Assembly (NCBI GenBank): GCA_030428885.1
Contig: JAUIEJ010000009.1
Span: 62,001-126,000 of the forward strand
Length of the DNA stretch: 64,000 nucleotides
Direction: 5' to 3'
Source of the DNA: Gemmatimonadota bacterium
Lineage (GTDB): Bacteria > Gemmatimonadota > Gemmatimonadetes > Longimicrobiales > Gaopeijiaceae
The translations under genes were made by a program, and so were the position numbers. Below are positions 15,115 through 24,333 of this stretch, piece by piece. The notes under the pieces are model-generated. The model was given only the letters and a program-made list of their open reading frames with translations, did not search any database and was not told the DNA's origin. Position 1 is the stretch's first letter, and every line of letters starts with the position of its first letter.

Positions 15115-17737
15115 CGCTCCGGGCGGGAGGCGGCGCCGATGGGCCGGGCGTCTGTTGCGGCCGTGGGTGGGGCGGGTCGAGGCCGAGGCCATCGCCCGGG
15201 ATCTGGAGGAGTTGGCACGGCAGCGGGGCACGGCCTGGTTCTGGCGGTCCCTGGCGGCCTATCCGGTTCGGCTGATCCTCGACGGGATCCGGGCCGAGGG
15301 AGACACGACGGCACGAGGGAGGGGAGGCATGGACGGGTGGAGCGGAGACCTTCGGCATGCGGTGCGGGGTTTGGTGCGGGCCCCGGGGTTCGCCCTCACG
15401 GCGGCGGCCATCCTGGCCTGCGCGCTGGGGGCGTTCACGGCCCTGTACGGGGTGGTCCACGGTGTCCTCCTGGAGCCCCTGCCCTACCACCGGGCCGAAT
15501 CGCTCCACGCCCTCTGGCTCGAGGCCCCCGACGGCACCCGGGGCCGCATGACCCCCGGGCACGCCCGGGCCGCCACGGCGCTGGAGGCCTTCGACGCCGG
15601 AGCGATCTTCCAGGGAGCCAGCGCGTCCCTCGGAGGCGAAAGCGCGTCGGAGTTCGTGCGCGGGGGGCGGGTCACGCCGGGCTACTTCGCCACCCTGGGC
15701 ATTCCCCTGGCGCTGGGGCGGGAATTCGAAGCGGACGAAGGGGACCCGGGGGGCGCCCCCGTGGCGATCCTGGGCCACGGGCTGTGGCAGCGGGCCTTCG
15801 GCGGGGACCCCCGGGTGCTGGGGACGTTCGTCGAGCTCGACGGGCGTCGCCACCGGGTGGTGGGTGTGGCCGGGCCGGGGCTGTACCCGACGACGGTCCT
15901 GGTCTCCGCCGAGATCCCCTTCACCCGGACCGCCCAGGACTACTTCGTACCCCTCTCCTTTTCGTCGGAGTTCTGGGGTCAGCATCGATCCCACATCCTG
16001 GGCGCGGTGGTGCGCCGAGCTCCGGGGACGTCGGAGGACGCCGCCCAGGAGGCCCTGGCCGCCCTGGGTGGAGCCATCGGCGACGCCGATCCCGTGGCCG
16101 CCGGCGAAACCATCGTCCTCACGTCCCTGGCCGACGAGATCGTGGGCGACGTGCGCTCCGCGTTGCTGCTCCTCCTCCTGATGGCGGCCCTCGTCCTGAC
16201 CATCGCCGTGGTGAACGTGGGCGCCCTCTTCACCCTCCGCGCCGACGATCGCGCCTCCGAGATCGATCTGCGCCGCACCCTGGGCGCGCCGTGGAGCCGC
16301 ATCGTTCGGGGACTGGTCACCGAGAGCGCCATGGTGGTGGCCCTGGCCGCGCTCGGAGCCCTGGCGGTGGCTCGCCTCATGGTCGGGGGCATGCAGCGGG
16401 CGGTGCCCTACTCGATTCCCCGCATGGACGAGGTGGGCCTGGACGCCGGGGTGCTGGCCGTGGGCACCGCCCTGGCCGCCCTCCTGGCGGTGGGGTTCGG
16501 AACGGCCCCGGCGTGGAGGCTGTTCCGACGGGCCCACCGGTCCGGGAACCGGACGGTGGCGGGCAGTCTCCGGAGCACCCGTCTACAGGGTGTGGTGGTG
16601 GCCGTGCAATCGGCGCTGGGGGTGGTGGTGCTGGTGGGAGCGGTGCTCCTGATCCGGAGCTTCGCCGCCCTCCGGGCGGTGGACCCGGGCTTCGAGGCCC
16701 GGGACACCTGGGTGTTCGAGGTGTCCGGGGCCGGCGACGGCATCGACGCCGTCCTCGAGGAAGTCCGGGGGCTCGCCGGCGTGGCGTCGGCGGCGGTGAC
16801 CTACGATCACCCCCTGGAGCGAAACTGGGTCGACGGGTTCCGACTCCCGGGCGTCCCGACGGACGACCGGTCCCCTCCCCGCTCCGCCTCCCTCCGCCCC
16901 GTGGGAGACGGATACTTCGACGCCATCGGGGTCGGGGCCGTGGACGGCGAACTGCCCGGTGCGGCCGTGTTCTCCGGAGCCACCCGGGTGGCGGTGGTCA
17001 ACGAGGCGTTCCGGGACCGCTTCCTGGGGGATCGCTCGCCGCTGGGACAGGTGGTGGAGGTCCCCACCGCGGCCCGCATGTTCGGCGAGGACGCCGGAGA
17101 GTTCGTCATCACCGCCGTGATCGAGAACGTCCGCTTTCGGGGGCCCGGCCAGGAGTTGGAGCCGGCCTTCTACCTTCCCCTGCGGCACTTCCCCGCCGGA
17201 GCCTCCACCCTGGTGGTTCGCCCCCGGGTCGCCGGGGCGGCCCTCTCGGGACCGGTGGGCGACGTGGTGCGCCGGGTCGCGCCGGGGGCCGCCATTCGAT
17301 CGGCCAGCCGTCTGTCCGACCTCATGGACGACCTCCTGGCCCGGCCCCGCTTCAACATGATGCTGGTGACCGCCCTGGGGGTGCTGGGGCTCGCCTTGTG
17401 CGCCCTGGGGACCTACGGACTCACGGGGCGGGCGGTGGCGAACCGCCGGCGGGAGATCGGCATCCGCCTGGCCCTGGGGGCGCCTTCCGGCGGGGTCTTC
17501 CGCCTCGTCCTCGGTGCGGCGCTCCGGCCCCTCGCGGCCGGCGTCTTCGTGGGACTCCTGGTGGCCTGGCTGGGGACCGGGACCCTCCGTTCCCTGCTCT
17601 TCGGGGTCGGCCCGGGCGACCCGGCCAGCTTCGCCGGAGCCACGACCTTCATGGTGGTTATAGCTCTCGCCGCCGCGGCGCTGCCCACGGCCCGGGCCCT
17701 CGCCGCGGACCCCGTGAGGAGCTTGCGCTCGGAGTAG
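15107..17737 (+). CDS. ADOP family duplicated ABC-type permease (ADOP-1)
   Basis: An 876-residue membrane protein of the 'acidobacterial duplicated orphan permease' family. A short cytosolic prefix of about 60 residues (RWAGRLLRPWVGRVEAEAIARD...) precedes two MacB-like periplasmic core domains, each followed by FtsX-type membrane helices. The first unit begins 'DLRHAVRGLVRAPGFALTAA'; the C-terminal FtsX motif is 'REIGIRLALGAPSGGVFRLV'. No ATP-binding subunit is encoded nearby, as is usual for this family, so it either borrows one or acts without ATP, perhaps as a mechanotransmission device. The 8-base overlap with padR-1 shows co-expression. Confidence 0.9.
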   Translation: MGDAPGGRRRRWAGRLLRPWVGRVEAEAIARDLEELARQRGTAWFWRSLAAYPVRLILDGIRAEGDTTARGRGGMDGWSGDLRHAVRGLVRAPGFALTAAAILACALGAFTALYGVVHGVLLEPLPYHRAESLHALWLEAPDGTRGRMTPGHARAATALEAFDAGAIFQGASASLGGESASEFVRGGRVTPGYFATLGIPLALGREFEADEGDPGGAPVAILGHGLWQRAFGGDPRVLGTFVELDGRRHRVVGVAGPGLYPTTVLVSAEIPFTRTAQDYFVPLSFSSEFWGQHRSHILGAVVRRAPGTSEDAAQEALAALGGAIGDADPVAAGETIVLTSLADEIVGDVRSALLLLLLMAALVLTIAVVNVGALFTLRADDRASEIDLRRTLGAPWSRIVRGLVTESAMVVALAALGALAVARLMVGGMQRAVPYSIPRMDEVGLDAGVLAVGTALAALLAVGFGTAPAWRLFRRAHRSGNRTVAGSLRSTRLQGVVVAVQSALGVVVLVGAVLLIRSFAALRAVDPGFEARDTWVFEVSGAGDGIDAVLEEVRGLAGVASAAVTYDHPLERNWVDGFRLPGVPTDDRSPPRSASLRPVGDGYFDAIGVGAVDGELPGAAVFSGATRVAVVNEAFRDRFLGDRSPLGQVVEVPTAARMFGEDAGEFVITAVIENVRFRGPGQELEPAFYLPLRHFPAGASTLVVRPRVAGAALSGPVGDVVRRVAPGAAIRSASRLSDLMDDLLARPRFNMMLVTALGVLGLALCALGTYGLTGRAVANRRREIGIRLALGAPSGGVFRLVLGAALRPLAAGVFVGLLVAWLGTGTLRSLLFGVGPGDPASFAGATTFMVVIALAAAALPTARALAADPVRSLRSE

Positions 17738-17739
17738 GG

Positions 17740-18867
17740 CTACGGCCCGGGCCTCCGGAGCCCGTGGACCCGGACCCGTTCCACCCCGAAGGCGTCGCGC
17801 CACAGCACGAGAACCGCGTCGTCGGCCACGTCGCGGATCTCGGCCCCGACGGGGGCGCGCACCTCGGCCACCACGGCGCCGTCGGCGTCCAACACGAGCC
17901 ACCGGGCGCCTTCGTCGCCCGCGTCCCACGCTTCCACCCACAGTTCGTCGGGTCCGGCGGCGATGAGCGACCGGATCCGGGGGGTCCGCTCCGCCACGGG
18001 CATCCCTTCGGCCCATTCCCGGATCACCCGCTGGTCGTTGGCCGTGCCTCCCACCCGGAGCATGGCCTCCACGTGGCGGGTCCGGTCGTCGGGGGTCACC
18101 GCCCGGGGCCGGAGGGACACGACGAGGGATCCCTCGACGCCTCCATCCGACCGCCGCCGCTCGATCCGGGGACGGTCCGAGGGGGTCACGAACACCCGCC
18201 CACCGGCATCGTCGAAGAGGAGCTCGGTCCGGGGGGCGTAGGGGCGAGGCAGGGGCGGGTCGCCCTCGGCCCGGCCCGAGTCCGCGGGAAACCACCCGAG
18301 GGTGTCGAGCCCCCCCGCCCCGGGGGCGACCCGGATCAGGCCCACGGTCTGCCGGTACTCTCCCTGGACCCGCCCGAAGAGACGCTCCTGGCAGCGCACC
18401 ACCGCCGACCCGTCGGCCAGCAGCCCCCCGATCCCCGGGTTCCACTCGGATCCGCACACCGAGGGGAGCTCGATGCGCTCGTCCCGAACCAGCGTCCCCC
18501 GAGGCCCGAAGACGGTGCGTCTCCCGTCGCCGTCGAGGACGACCACGCTGTCCCGCACCACGGCCACGGCCCGGGGAGCCCGGAATTCCCCCGGTCCCTC
18601 ACCGGGGCGGCCCAGGTCGGGGAGGGGCACGCCCTCGGCGGTGAAGCGACGGACCGCCGCCGGGGTCCCGTCCAGGACGATCACGCTCCGCTCGGGGCCG
18701 AAGGCGAGATCCACCACGCGGCCGAACTGGTCCCGGGGGTCGTCGGGGGATGCGCCCAGTTCCACCCGGGCGACGGGGTCCACCACCCAGGACGCGGGCT
18801 GGGCCGGCAGTCCCGGCGCCGAGGCCGCCAGGGCCAGGAGGACGACGCCGAGAGGGTGGCTCCTCAC
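17740..18867 (-). CDS. Secreted six-bladed beta-propeller protein
   Basis: A 375-residue exported protein. GTG at 18867 overlaps the stop of ADOP-2 as GTGA. The signal peptide ends near residue 23 (…APGLPAQPASW). Repeated 'GEGPGEFRAPRAVAVVRDS' and 'VRRFTAEGVPLPDLGRPG' are the hallmark of 6-bladed beta-propeller proteins of the NHL/TolB type common in Gemmatimonadota and Bacteroidota. The function is unknown; propellers of this kind usually bind ligands or partner proteins at the cell surface. The gene is downstream of PadR-2 and ADOP-2, so it may be a substrate-binding or scaffold partner of that permease. Confidence 0.75.
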   Translation of the reverse strand: MRSHPLGVVLLALAASAPGLPAQPASWVVDPVARVELGASPDDPRDQFGRVVDLAFGPERSVIVLDGTPAAVRRFTAEGVPLPDLGRPGEGPGEFRAPRAVAVVRDSVVVLDGDGRRTVFGPRGTLVRDERIELPSVCGSEWNPGIGGLLADGSAVVRCQERLFGRVQGEYRQTVGLIRVAPGAGGLDTLGWFPADSGRAEGDPPLPRPYAPRTELLFDDAGGRVFVTPSDRPRIERRRSDGGVEGSLVVSLRPRAVTPDDRTRHVEAMLRVGGTANDQRVIREWAEGMPVAERTPRIRSLIAAGPDELWVEAWDAGDEGARWLVLDADGAVVAEVRAPVGAEIRDVADDAVLVLWRDAFGVERVRVHGLRRPGP

Positions 18868-21533
18868 TCGGCCCGCAGGCTGCGCACCGGGTCCACCCGG
18901 GCGGCCCGGGCCGCGGGCCACCACGCCGCCAGGGCGGCCACGGCCAGAAGGAGGAGGGGCGCCGTCACGAAGGCCAGGGGATCGCGAGAGCCCGTGTCGT
19001 ACAGCAGGGACTCCATGACGCCGGCCCCGGCCAGCGCCACCAGCGTGCCCACCAGGACGCCGATGCCGGCCAGGAACAGGGCGCCGAAGAGCACCAGGCG
19101 GACCACGGCGGGCCGCTGCGCCCCGAGAGCCATGCGCACCCCGAACTCCGGCACCCGGCGCCGTACGACCTGAGCCGTGACCCCGTAGATTCCCACGGCC
19201 GCCAGGAGAAGAGCCAGGGTGGCGAACGACCCGAAGAGCAGGGAGAGGAACCGGGCGTCGGCGGAGGCGGCCTCCACGATGGTCTCCATGCTGCGGAGCG
19301 ATCCCAGGGGAACCGCCGGATCGACCTCGGCCACCGCGGCGGCCAGCGCCCCCCGCAGATCGTCCGCCGGGCCCGACCGCTTCAGGACGATGGTGCGGAC
19401 GAGGCCCCAGTCCTGGGGAAACGGTTCCCAGACCTCGGGGTCGGGGGGCTGGCTCAGCGTCGCCTGTCGTTCGTCGCCCACGACGCCCACGATGGTGCGC
19501 CAGACCGAGTTCTCGGTGGGTTCCCGGTCGAAGGTCACGAGGCGTCCCAGCACCGGTTCTCCCGGAAAGAACGTCTCGACGAAGGTGTGGTTGACCACCG
19601 CCACGGGTTCGCCGTCCAGGCCGTCGCCGTCCCGGAAGGTGCGCCCCTCCAGCAGGGGGACCCCCATGACGTCGAAGTAGCCCGGCGTCGCCGCCCGGTG
19701 CCGGACGTCGAACGCCACCCGGCCGGGCTCCCACTCCCGGGCCACCAACTGGCTCGTCCATCCCGCGAAGGTCAGGGGCACGCCGCCGGTGACGGCCGCC
19801 CGCTCCACTCCGGGGATCGCTTCGATCCGCTCCAGCACCCCGTCGAAAAAGCCGAGGGCGGCGTCCCGGTTCGCGTATCGGGTCCCGGGGATCGCCAGCT
19901 CCAGCGCCCAGACCCCCTCGGGCTCGATTCCGGCGTCTTCGGCCTGGAGGCGGGTGAAGCTTCGGGTCACGAGACCGGCGGCGAGGACCAGGATCACGGC
20001 AAGACCGGTCTGGAGGGGGACGAGCCCTCGGCCCAGCCCGCCCCGGACCCGGCGCGCCGCCGCGCCCCGTCCACCGGCCAGGGACACGGGGGCGGCCCCC
20101 CGGGCGGCCCGCACCGCGGGAAGGGTCCCGAAAAGCAGCGCCGCCCCCAGCGAGGTGACCACGCCGAAGGCCAGCACCGCACCGTCCAGCGACACGGAGG
20201 TGACGCCGGCCACGCCCAGGGGCCGGAGCGCCGTGAGGAGTCGGATGCCCGCCACGCTCAGGCCGATTCCAACCACCCCGCCGGCTGCGCCCACCAGGAG
20301 GGCCTCGGCCAGGAGCTGCCCTACGATCCGCTCGGGGGTCGCCCCCACGGCCCGGCGCACCGACAGCTCGTCGAGGCGTCCCCACGCCCGCACCAGGAAG
20401 AGGTTGCCCACGTTCACGCACGCCAGGAGCAGCAGGAGCCCCACTCCCGCCATGAGGGTGCGGAGGGGCCGGTCCAGGTGGCCCACCAGCCGCTCCCGGA
20501 GGGGCGTGAGGCCGGCGAACATGTTGGTGTTGAGGTCGGGGTGCTCCTGCTGGAGCTGGAGGGCCACGGCGTCGAGCTGGGCCCGGGCCTGCTCCACCGT
20601 GGCGCCGTCGGCGAGACGGGCCACCGGCACGACGAAGTGGGCCCGGCGGAACCACGCCTGCCCCACGGCGGCCGGGTCCCAGTAGTACGGGGTCCAGAGG
20701 TCGGCCTCGTCGTTGGGGAACGACACGCCGGGGTCCAAAACCGCCTGGACCCGCACCCGGAGGCCGTCGAGGTCCAGGAGACGGCCCACGGCGTCGGGAT
20801 CGCCCCCCAGGGACTCGGTCCAGAAGCGGTGACTCACCACCGCCCAGGGATCGCCCGTGGACCAGGTATCGTCGAAGGTGGGGAAGGTCCCGAGGTGGGG
20901 GCGCAGTCCCAGCACGTCGAAGAGATTGCCCGTGACCTGGACCGTGGCGACCCGCCTCGGGTCCCCCGCCTCGTCGATCCACGTCGCTCCCCCCAGGGAT
21001 CCGTCGCGGTAGGCCGCCACGTCGTCGAAGGCCTCCACCCGCTCCCGCCAGTCCAGGACGTTGGCGGGGGCCGCCTGCTCCTGCTCCCATCCGAAATCGG
21101 GATTGCGTTCCCAGAGGCCCACGAGACGATCGGGCTCGTGGAACGGCAGGGGCGCCAGGAGCACCGCGTGCACGCCGCTGAAGATCGTGGTGGTGGCCCC
21201 GATCCCGGCCCCCAGCACCAGCACCGCCGCCGCCACGAAGCCGGGTCGGCGCCGCAGCGACCGCACCCCGTATCGAACGTCCTGCATCCAGTTCCCCAGC
21301 ATCCCCACCTCCCGTGGTTCAGTGGTCCAGCGGCCCGTCACCGCCGCAGCCAGCGCGCCCAACGCCTCCTTCCCCCGGTGGCCGATCCAGGCCGCCACCC
21401 CCCGCTCCGCCGCCGCCCGGTCCCGTCCCACCGCCGTCTCCAGCCACTCGACCCCGTACTCCCGCCGGATGGACCGGGACTGGAGGCGGAGGAGGAACCG
21501 GAACCACCGGCTCGGGGGCCGCGGATCAGCCAC
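18864..21533 (-). CDS. ADOP family duplicated permease (ADOP-2)
   Basis: An 889-residue permease of the same family as ADOP-1. A cytosolic prefix (about residues 1-75, 'RFLLRLQSRSIRREYGVEWLE') is followed by 'DVRYGVRSLRRRPGFVAAAV', a MacB-PCD domain and FtsX segments, then a second MacB-PCD/FtsX unit ending in VRSLRAE. 'LFLVRAWGRLDELSVRRAVG' marks the first FtsX coupling helix. The start overlaps PadR-2 by 8 bases and the end overlaps the propeller gene by 4 bases, giving a three-gene operon. Again no ATPase gene is adjacent. Confidence 0.9.
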   Translation of the reverse strand: MADPRPPSRWFRFLLRLQSRSIRREYGVEWLETAVGRDRAAAERGVAAWIGHRGKEALGALAAAVTGRWTTEPREVGMLGNWMQDVRYGVRSLRRRPGFVAAAVLVLGAGIGATTTIFSGVHAVLLAPLPFHEPDRLVGLWERNPDFGWEQEQAAPANVLDWRERVEAFDDVAAYRDGSLGGATWIDEAGDPRRVATVQVTGNLFDVLGLRPHLGTFPTFDDTWSTGDPWAVVSHRFWTESLGGDPDAVGRLLDLDGLRVRVQAVLDPGVSFPNDEADLWTPYYWDPAAVGQAWFRRAHFVVPVARLADGATVEQARAQLDAVALQLQQEHPDLNTNMFAGLTPLRERLVGHLDRPLRTLMAGVGLLLLLACVNVGNLFLVRAWGRLDELSVRRAVGATPERIVGQLLAEALLVGAAGGVVGIGLSVAGIRLLTALRPLGVAGVTSVSLDGAVLAFGVVTSLGAALLFGTLPAVRAARGAAPVSLAGGRGAAARRVRGGLGRGLVPLQTGLAVILVLAAGLVTRSFTRLQAEDAGIEPEGVWALELAIPGTRYANRDAALGFFDGVLERIEAIPGVERAAVTGGVPLTFAGWTSQLVAREWEPGRVAFDVRHRAATPGYFDVMGVPLLEGRTFRDGDGLDGEPVAVVNHTFVETFFPGEPVLGRLVTFDREPTENSVWRTIVGVVGDERQATLSQPPDPEVWEPFPQDWGLVRTIVLKRSGPADDLRGALAAAVAEVDPAVPLGSLRSMETIVEAASADARFLSLLFGSFATLALLLAAVGIYGVTAQVVRRRVPEFGVRMALGAQRPAVVRLVLFGALFLAGIGVLVGTLVALAGAGVMESLLYDTGSRDPLAFVTAPLLLLAVAALAAWWPAARAARVDPVRSLRAE

Positions 21534-21867
21534 CGCGGGCTCCGCCGCCCCGGAGGGCCTGCACCGCCTCGTCGTCGAGCAGAGACGCCATGCGTTCCAC
21601 CTCGAGGCGGGCCGCGTCTCTCCCCGCGCTGGTCAGGGCCCAGTACCGACGCCGACCGTCGGCATCGGCGGGGGGATCGGCGGCCGGGCCGATGAGGCCC
21701 TCGCGCTCCAGACGCTGCAGGGCCAGGTAGAGCGCACCGGTGGAGGGCGCCTCCCGGCCGTCGGTGCGGGCCTCGATCTCCTTCAGCATGCCGTAGCCGT
21801 GGCTCGCCCCTCGCACCAGGGAGAGCAGGATGTGGAACGACAGCGGCGTCAGGGGGGAGGGGGCCAT
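21526..21867 (-). CDS. PadR family transcriptional regulator (padR-2)
   Basis: A 113-residue PadR protein, ATG at 21867. The segment 'LTPLSFHILLSLVRGASHGY' then GMLKEIEARTDG is the classical PadR start, and 'STGALYLALQRLEREGLIGP' is the recognition region. A short C-terminal helix (GRDAARLEVERMASLLDDEA) would serve dimerisation. The stop overlaps the ADOP-2 start by 8 bases. The AT-rich near-palindrome at 21892-21903 is its likely operator. Confidence 0.92.
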   Translation of the reverse strand: MAPSPLTPLSFHILLSLVRGASHGYGMLKEIEARTDGREAPSTGALYLALQRLEREGLIGPAADPPADADGRRRYWALTSAGRDAARLEVERMASLLDDEAVQALRGGGARGG

Positions 21868-21891
21868 GGCACGGGCTCGAATTAAGTAAAC

Positions 21892-21903
21892 GATAAATAT
21901 ATC
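21892..21903 (-). promoter_or_regulatory. AT-rich near-palindrome, likely PadR-2 operator and promoter
   Basis: GATAAATATATC matches its own reverse complement at 10 of 12 positions and lies 24 bases before the padR-2 ATG, in a 40-base AT-rich patch (21880-21905) that is exceptional in this GC-rich DNA. It likely doubles as the -10 region, so PadR binding would block transcription. Confidence 0.5.
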
Positions 21904-21972
21904 TGCGACAGAGACACTGCCGACGCAAGGCCGCGGGGGAACGGAGTCCGGGGCCGGGGGGTTGGGCCTGCC

Positions 21973-22917
21973 ATGGAGTCCCAGTCCGAACTCTTCCGCA
22001 CGGGTCCCGCCGCACCGGTGGACGTCGCCCCCGAGGCCGCCGCCCTGGCTCCCCTCGCCCAGCGGGTTCCGGCGGGCATCCGCCTGGGTACCAGCTCGTG
22101 GTCGTTTCCGGAGTGGGCAGGCCTGGTGTACGACCGCGCCGCCGATCCGAAGACCCTGGCCCGCCACGGTCTCGAGGCCTACGCCCGGCATCCCCTGCTC
22201 CGGACCGTGGGCGTCGACCGCACCTACTACGAACCCCTCGCCGAGGCGGCCTACGCCGAGTACGCCGCCGCCGTGTCCGAAGACTTCCGGTTCGTCGTGA
22301 AGGCGACCCGCACCCTGACCACGCCCGGCGAGGAGGGGTTTCTGGATCCGGGTCTGGCCCTGGACTCGCTGGTGGGCCCCGCGTGGAGTGGGCTGGGCGG
22401 GAAGCTGGGTGCCCTGCTCTTCCAGTTCCCCCCTACGGCCCCCGGCGCTACGGGAGGCCCCCGGGGGTTCGCCGAAGCCCTGTATCGATTCCTCCGGGAA
22501 CTGCCGGCCGGGGTGCCGACGGCCGTGGAGATTCGCACGCCGGCCTGGTACACCGCCGACTACCGGGCGGCCCTCCGCCACGGCGGCGCCACCCACGGCT
22601 GGGTGGTGCACCCGCGCATGGTTCCGCTGGACGAGCAGCGGGCGCTGGGAGCGCCCGACGCCGAGGGACCCACGGTGATCCGTTGGATGCTCGCCCCGGG
22701 GGCGAGCTACGAGGCGGCCCGGGACGCCTGGGCGCCGTTCCAGCGCCTACAGGCTCCAGATCCGGAGAATCGGGACCGGGTGGCGCGCCTCGCCCTGGAG
22801 GCCGCCGCCGCGGGCAGCCCGGTCTTCGTGGTGATCAACAACAAGGCCGAGGGCAGCTCGCCCCGATCGGTGGCGGCCCTGGCCGAGCGGCTGGCCGGGG
22901 GCGAACACCCCGCCTGA
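21973..22917 (+). CDS. DUF72 family TIM-barrel protein
   Basis: A 314-residue soluble protein of the DUF72 (YecE-like) family. 'IRLGTSSWSFPEW' near residue 38 is the N-terminal family motif, followed by 'RTVGVDRTYYEPL', 'FRFVVKATRTLT', 'LGALLFQFPPT' and 'TAVEIRTPAWY', with 'PVFVVINNKAEGSSPRSV' at the end as in all members. Structures show a TIM barrel; no reaction is known. ATG at 21973 is shared with a 105-base divergent gap from padR-2. Some relatives have been linked to iron-sulfur or metal handling, without proof here. Confidence 0.88.
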   Translation: MESQSELFRTGPAAPVDVAPEAAALAPLAQRVPAGIRLGTSSWSFPEWAGLVYDRAADPKTLARHGLEAYARHPLLRTVGVDRTYYEPLAEAAYAEYAAAVSEDFRFVVKATRTLTTPGEEGFLDPGLALDSLVGPAWSGLGGKLGALLFQFPPTAPGATGGPRGFAEALYRFLRELPAGVPTAVEIRTPAWYTADYRAALRHGGATHGWVVHPRMVPLDEQRALGAPDAEGPTVIRWMLAPGASYEAARDAWAPFQRLQAPDPENRDRVARLALEAAAAGSPVFVVINNKAEGSSPRSVAALAERLAGGEHPA

Positions 22918-22952
22918 AAAAAGGAACGCCCCGGAGCCGAAGCCCCGGGGCG
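22917..22952 (-). terminator. Rho-independent terminator facing the AIM24 gene
   Basis: Read on the minus strand, the stem CGCCCCGG / CCGGGGCG (22952-22945 with 22934-22927) with a 10-base loop is followed by TTCC and six T residues. It therefore best ends transcripts coming from the AIM24 gene, about 235 bases away. It has no U-tract in the + direction. Confidence 0.6.
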
Positions 22953-23186
22953 AACCACCCACCACCCCACACATACCCACTGCTCACGTCACACACACAC
23001 CACCCACACACGTCCCTTCACAGAGGCAGGATGCGTGCCGAAATCGCCCGGATGCCGATTCGTCGCACCAGCTCGCCACATTCGCGGCTCCGGGTCGGCG
23101 GGGAGGGCGGTTCGAGATCGCCCGACCGTGGGAATCGCCGTCCCGGAACCGGACACCGGGCGGTCGGTGATCCGCCTCCCGCCACC
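22953..23186. other. Non-coding gap with CA-rich tract and hairpins
   Basis: From 22960 to 23015 the sequence is a CA-rich, almost pure alternating stretch (cacacaca, cacccacacac). A GC-rich hairpin follows around 23095-23132, where GGTCGG...CCGACC enclose an inner GGGCG/CGCCC stem with loop GTTCGAGAT. I see no convincing coding region, promoter or RNA gene. The hairpin may be the untranslated 3' end of the AIM24 transcript. Confidence 0.4.
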
Positions 23187-23969
23187 TCAGAACTTCCGGT
23201 CGCCACCCAGGAGTCCCCCGAGAATCTCCCCCCCGATGCCCGCGGCGCCCTTCTTTTCACCCCGGGCGTGGCGAACCCCCACCTTCGACGCCTGGATGAT
23301 GCGGTCGGCCAGGCGCGAGAAGGGCAGGCTCTGGAGGTAGACGCGGCCCGGGCCCTGGAGCTTGGCCAGGAACACCCCCTCGCCCCCGAAGAGGGCGTTC
23401 TTGAAGCCGCCCACGAACTGGATGTCGTAGTCCACGGCGCTGGAAAAGCCCACGATGCAGCCCGTGTCGACCCGGAGCGTCTCGCCGGCGCCCAACCGCT
23501 TCTCCACCAGCATGCCTCCGGCGTGGACGAACGCCATGCCGTCGCCCTCGAGGCGCTGGAGGATGAAGCCCTCGCCCCCGAAGAACCCGGCCCCGATGCG
23601 CTTGGTGAAAGCCACCTCGATCTCCACGCCGGCGGCGGCGCAGAGGAACGAGTCCTTCTGGCAGAGGAAGGTTCCGTCGAACTCCCGGAGGTCGATGGGC
23701 ACCACCTTGCCGGGATAGGGGGCCCCGAAGGCCACGTGCCCCGGGGTGCGCCCTTCGTGGACGAAGTTGGTGATGAAGAACGATTCGCCCGTGACCATGC
23801 GCTTCAGGCCCTTGAAGACCCCGCCCCCGGTGTCGGTCTGCATGCGGATGCCGTCTTCCATGTACATCATGGCGCCGGCCTCGGCCCGCACGCCCTCGCC
23901 GGGGTCCAGTTCGACCTCGACGATCTGCATGTCGTCTCCGAGGATCTCGTATTCGATGATGTCGGCCAT
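23187..23969 (-). CDS. AIM24 family (TIGR00266) protein
   Basis: A 260-residue protein of the AIM24/TIGR00266 family. 'YEILGDDMQIVEVELDPGE' followed by GVRAEAGAMMYMEDGI is the N-terminal signature; repeated 'GEGFILQRLEGDGMAFVHAGG' and 'GEGVFLAKLQGPGRVYLQSL' form the double-psi-like barrel repeats. Related proteins may scaffold membranes or bind redox partners, but no molecular function is established. ATG at 23969 has GGAG about 12 bases upstream; an in-frame ATG 15 bases earlier is possible. The C-terminal tail GGEILGGLLGG is Gly-rich. Confidence 0.9.
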   Translation of the reverse strand: MADIIEYEILGDDMQIVEVELDPGEGVRAEAGAMMYMEDGIRMQTDTGGGVFKGLKRMVTGESFFITNFVHEGRTPGHVAFGAPYPGKVVPIDLREFDGTFLCQKDSFLCAAAGVEIEVAFTKRIGAGFFGGEGFILQRLEGDGMAFVHAGGMLVEKRLGAGETLRVDTGCIVGFSSAVDYDIQFVGGFKNALFGGEGVFLAKLQGPGRVYLQSLPFSRLADRIIQASKVGVRHARGEKKGAAGIGGEILGGLLGGDRKF

Positions 23970-24042
23970 GACGCGGGGCTCCATGTCGGGGGTGGGACGG
24001 ACGAGACTTCCCTCCAAGGTACACCCCCGCTCCGGAGGAGCC

Positions 24043-24246
24043 ATGCGTCGCCTGTCCGTTCTCCTGCTCGCCACGGCGATCCTCGGTGCCTGCGCCGGCG
24101 ATCCCCCGGCCGACGAACCCGCCGCCGAGGAACCCGAAGTCACGAGTTCGGCCCCGGCCCTTCCCGGCTCCCGGGCCATCGACCGCGCCCGAGGCGCCGC
24201 CGACGCCGCCAACGCCCGAGCGCTGCAGCACGACACGATCCGGTGA
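24043..24246 (+). CDS. Small lipoprotein of unknown function
   Basis: A 67-residue predicted lipoprotein with GGAGGAG 4 bases before the ATG. The lipobox is ILGAC (Cys 18). The mature part is acidic, Pro/Glu/Ala-rich ('DPPADEPAAEEPEVTSSAP'), then a short helix. No family is recognised. It sits in the divergent gap between AIM24 and ADOP-3, and its stop is 87 bases before the ADOP-3 start, with two hairpins between. Confidence 0.65.
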   Translation: MRRLSVLLLATAILGACAGDPPADEPAAEEPEVTSSAPALPGSRAIDRARGAADAANARALQHDTIR

Positions 24247-24268
24247 GGGAGTCGCGGCCGAATCCGTA

Positions 24269-24331
24269 ACGGCCCCGGGGCCGTACGGGACTCCGAGGTA
24301 CCGGGCAGTTCCCCACCCGACTCGGAGTCCC
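24269..24331 (+). promoter_or_regulatory. Double-hairpin leader of ADOP-3 that can hide its ribosome binding site
   Basis: Hairpin 1 is the 16-base perfect palindrome ACGGCCCCGGGGCCGT (24269-24284). Hairpin 2 pairs GGGACTCCGAG (24287-24297) perfectly with CTCGGAGTCCC (24321-24331) around a 23-base loop. The right arm of hairpin 2 contains the GGAG that should serve as Shine-Dalgarno for the ATG at 24334, so folding would close translation. Hairpin 1 could instead be the terminator of the small lipoprotein gene, but has no U-tract. Confidence 0.5.
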
Positions 24332-24333
24332 CC

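Noticed and set aside
23095-23135. A tRNA-like T-arm (GGCGG-TTCGAGA-TCGCC)
   Set aside because: No matching acceptor, D-arm or anticodon arm can be formed around it; it is better explained as a GC-rich hairpin. It is not a selC gene.
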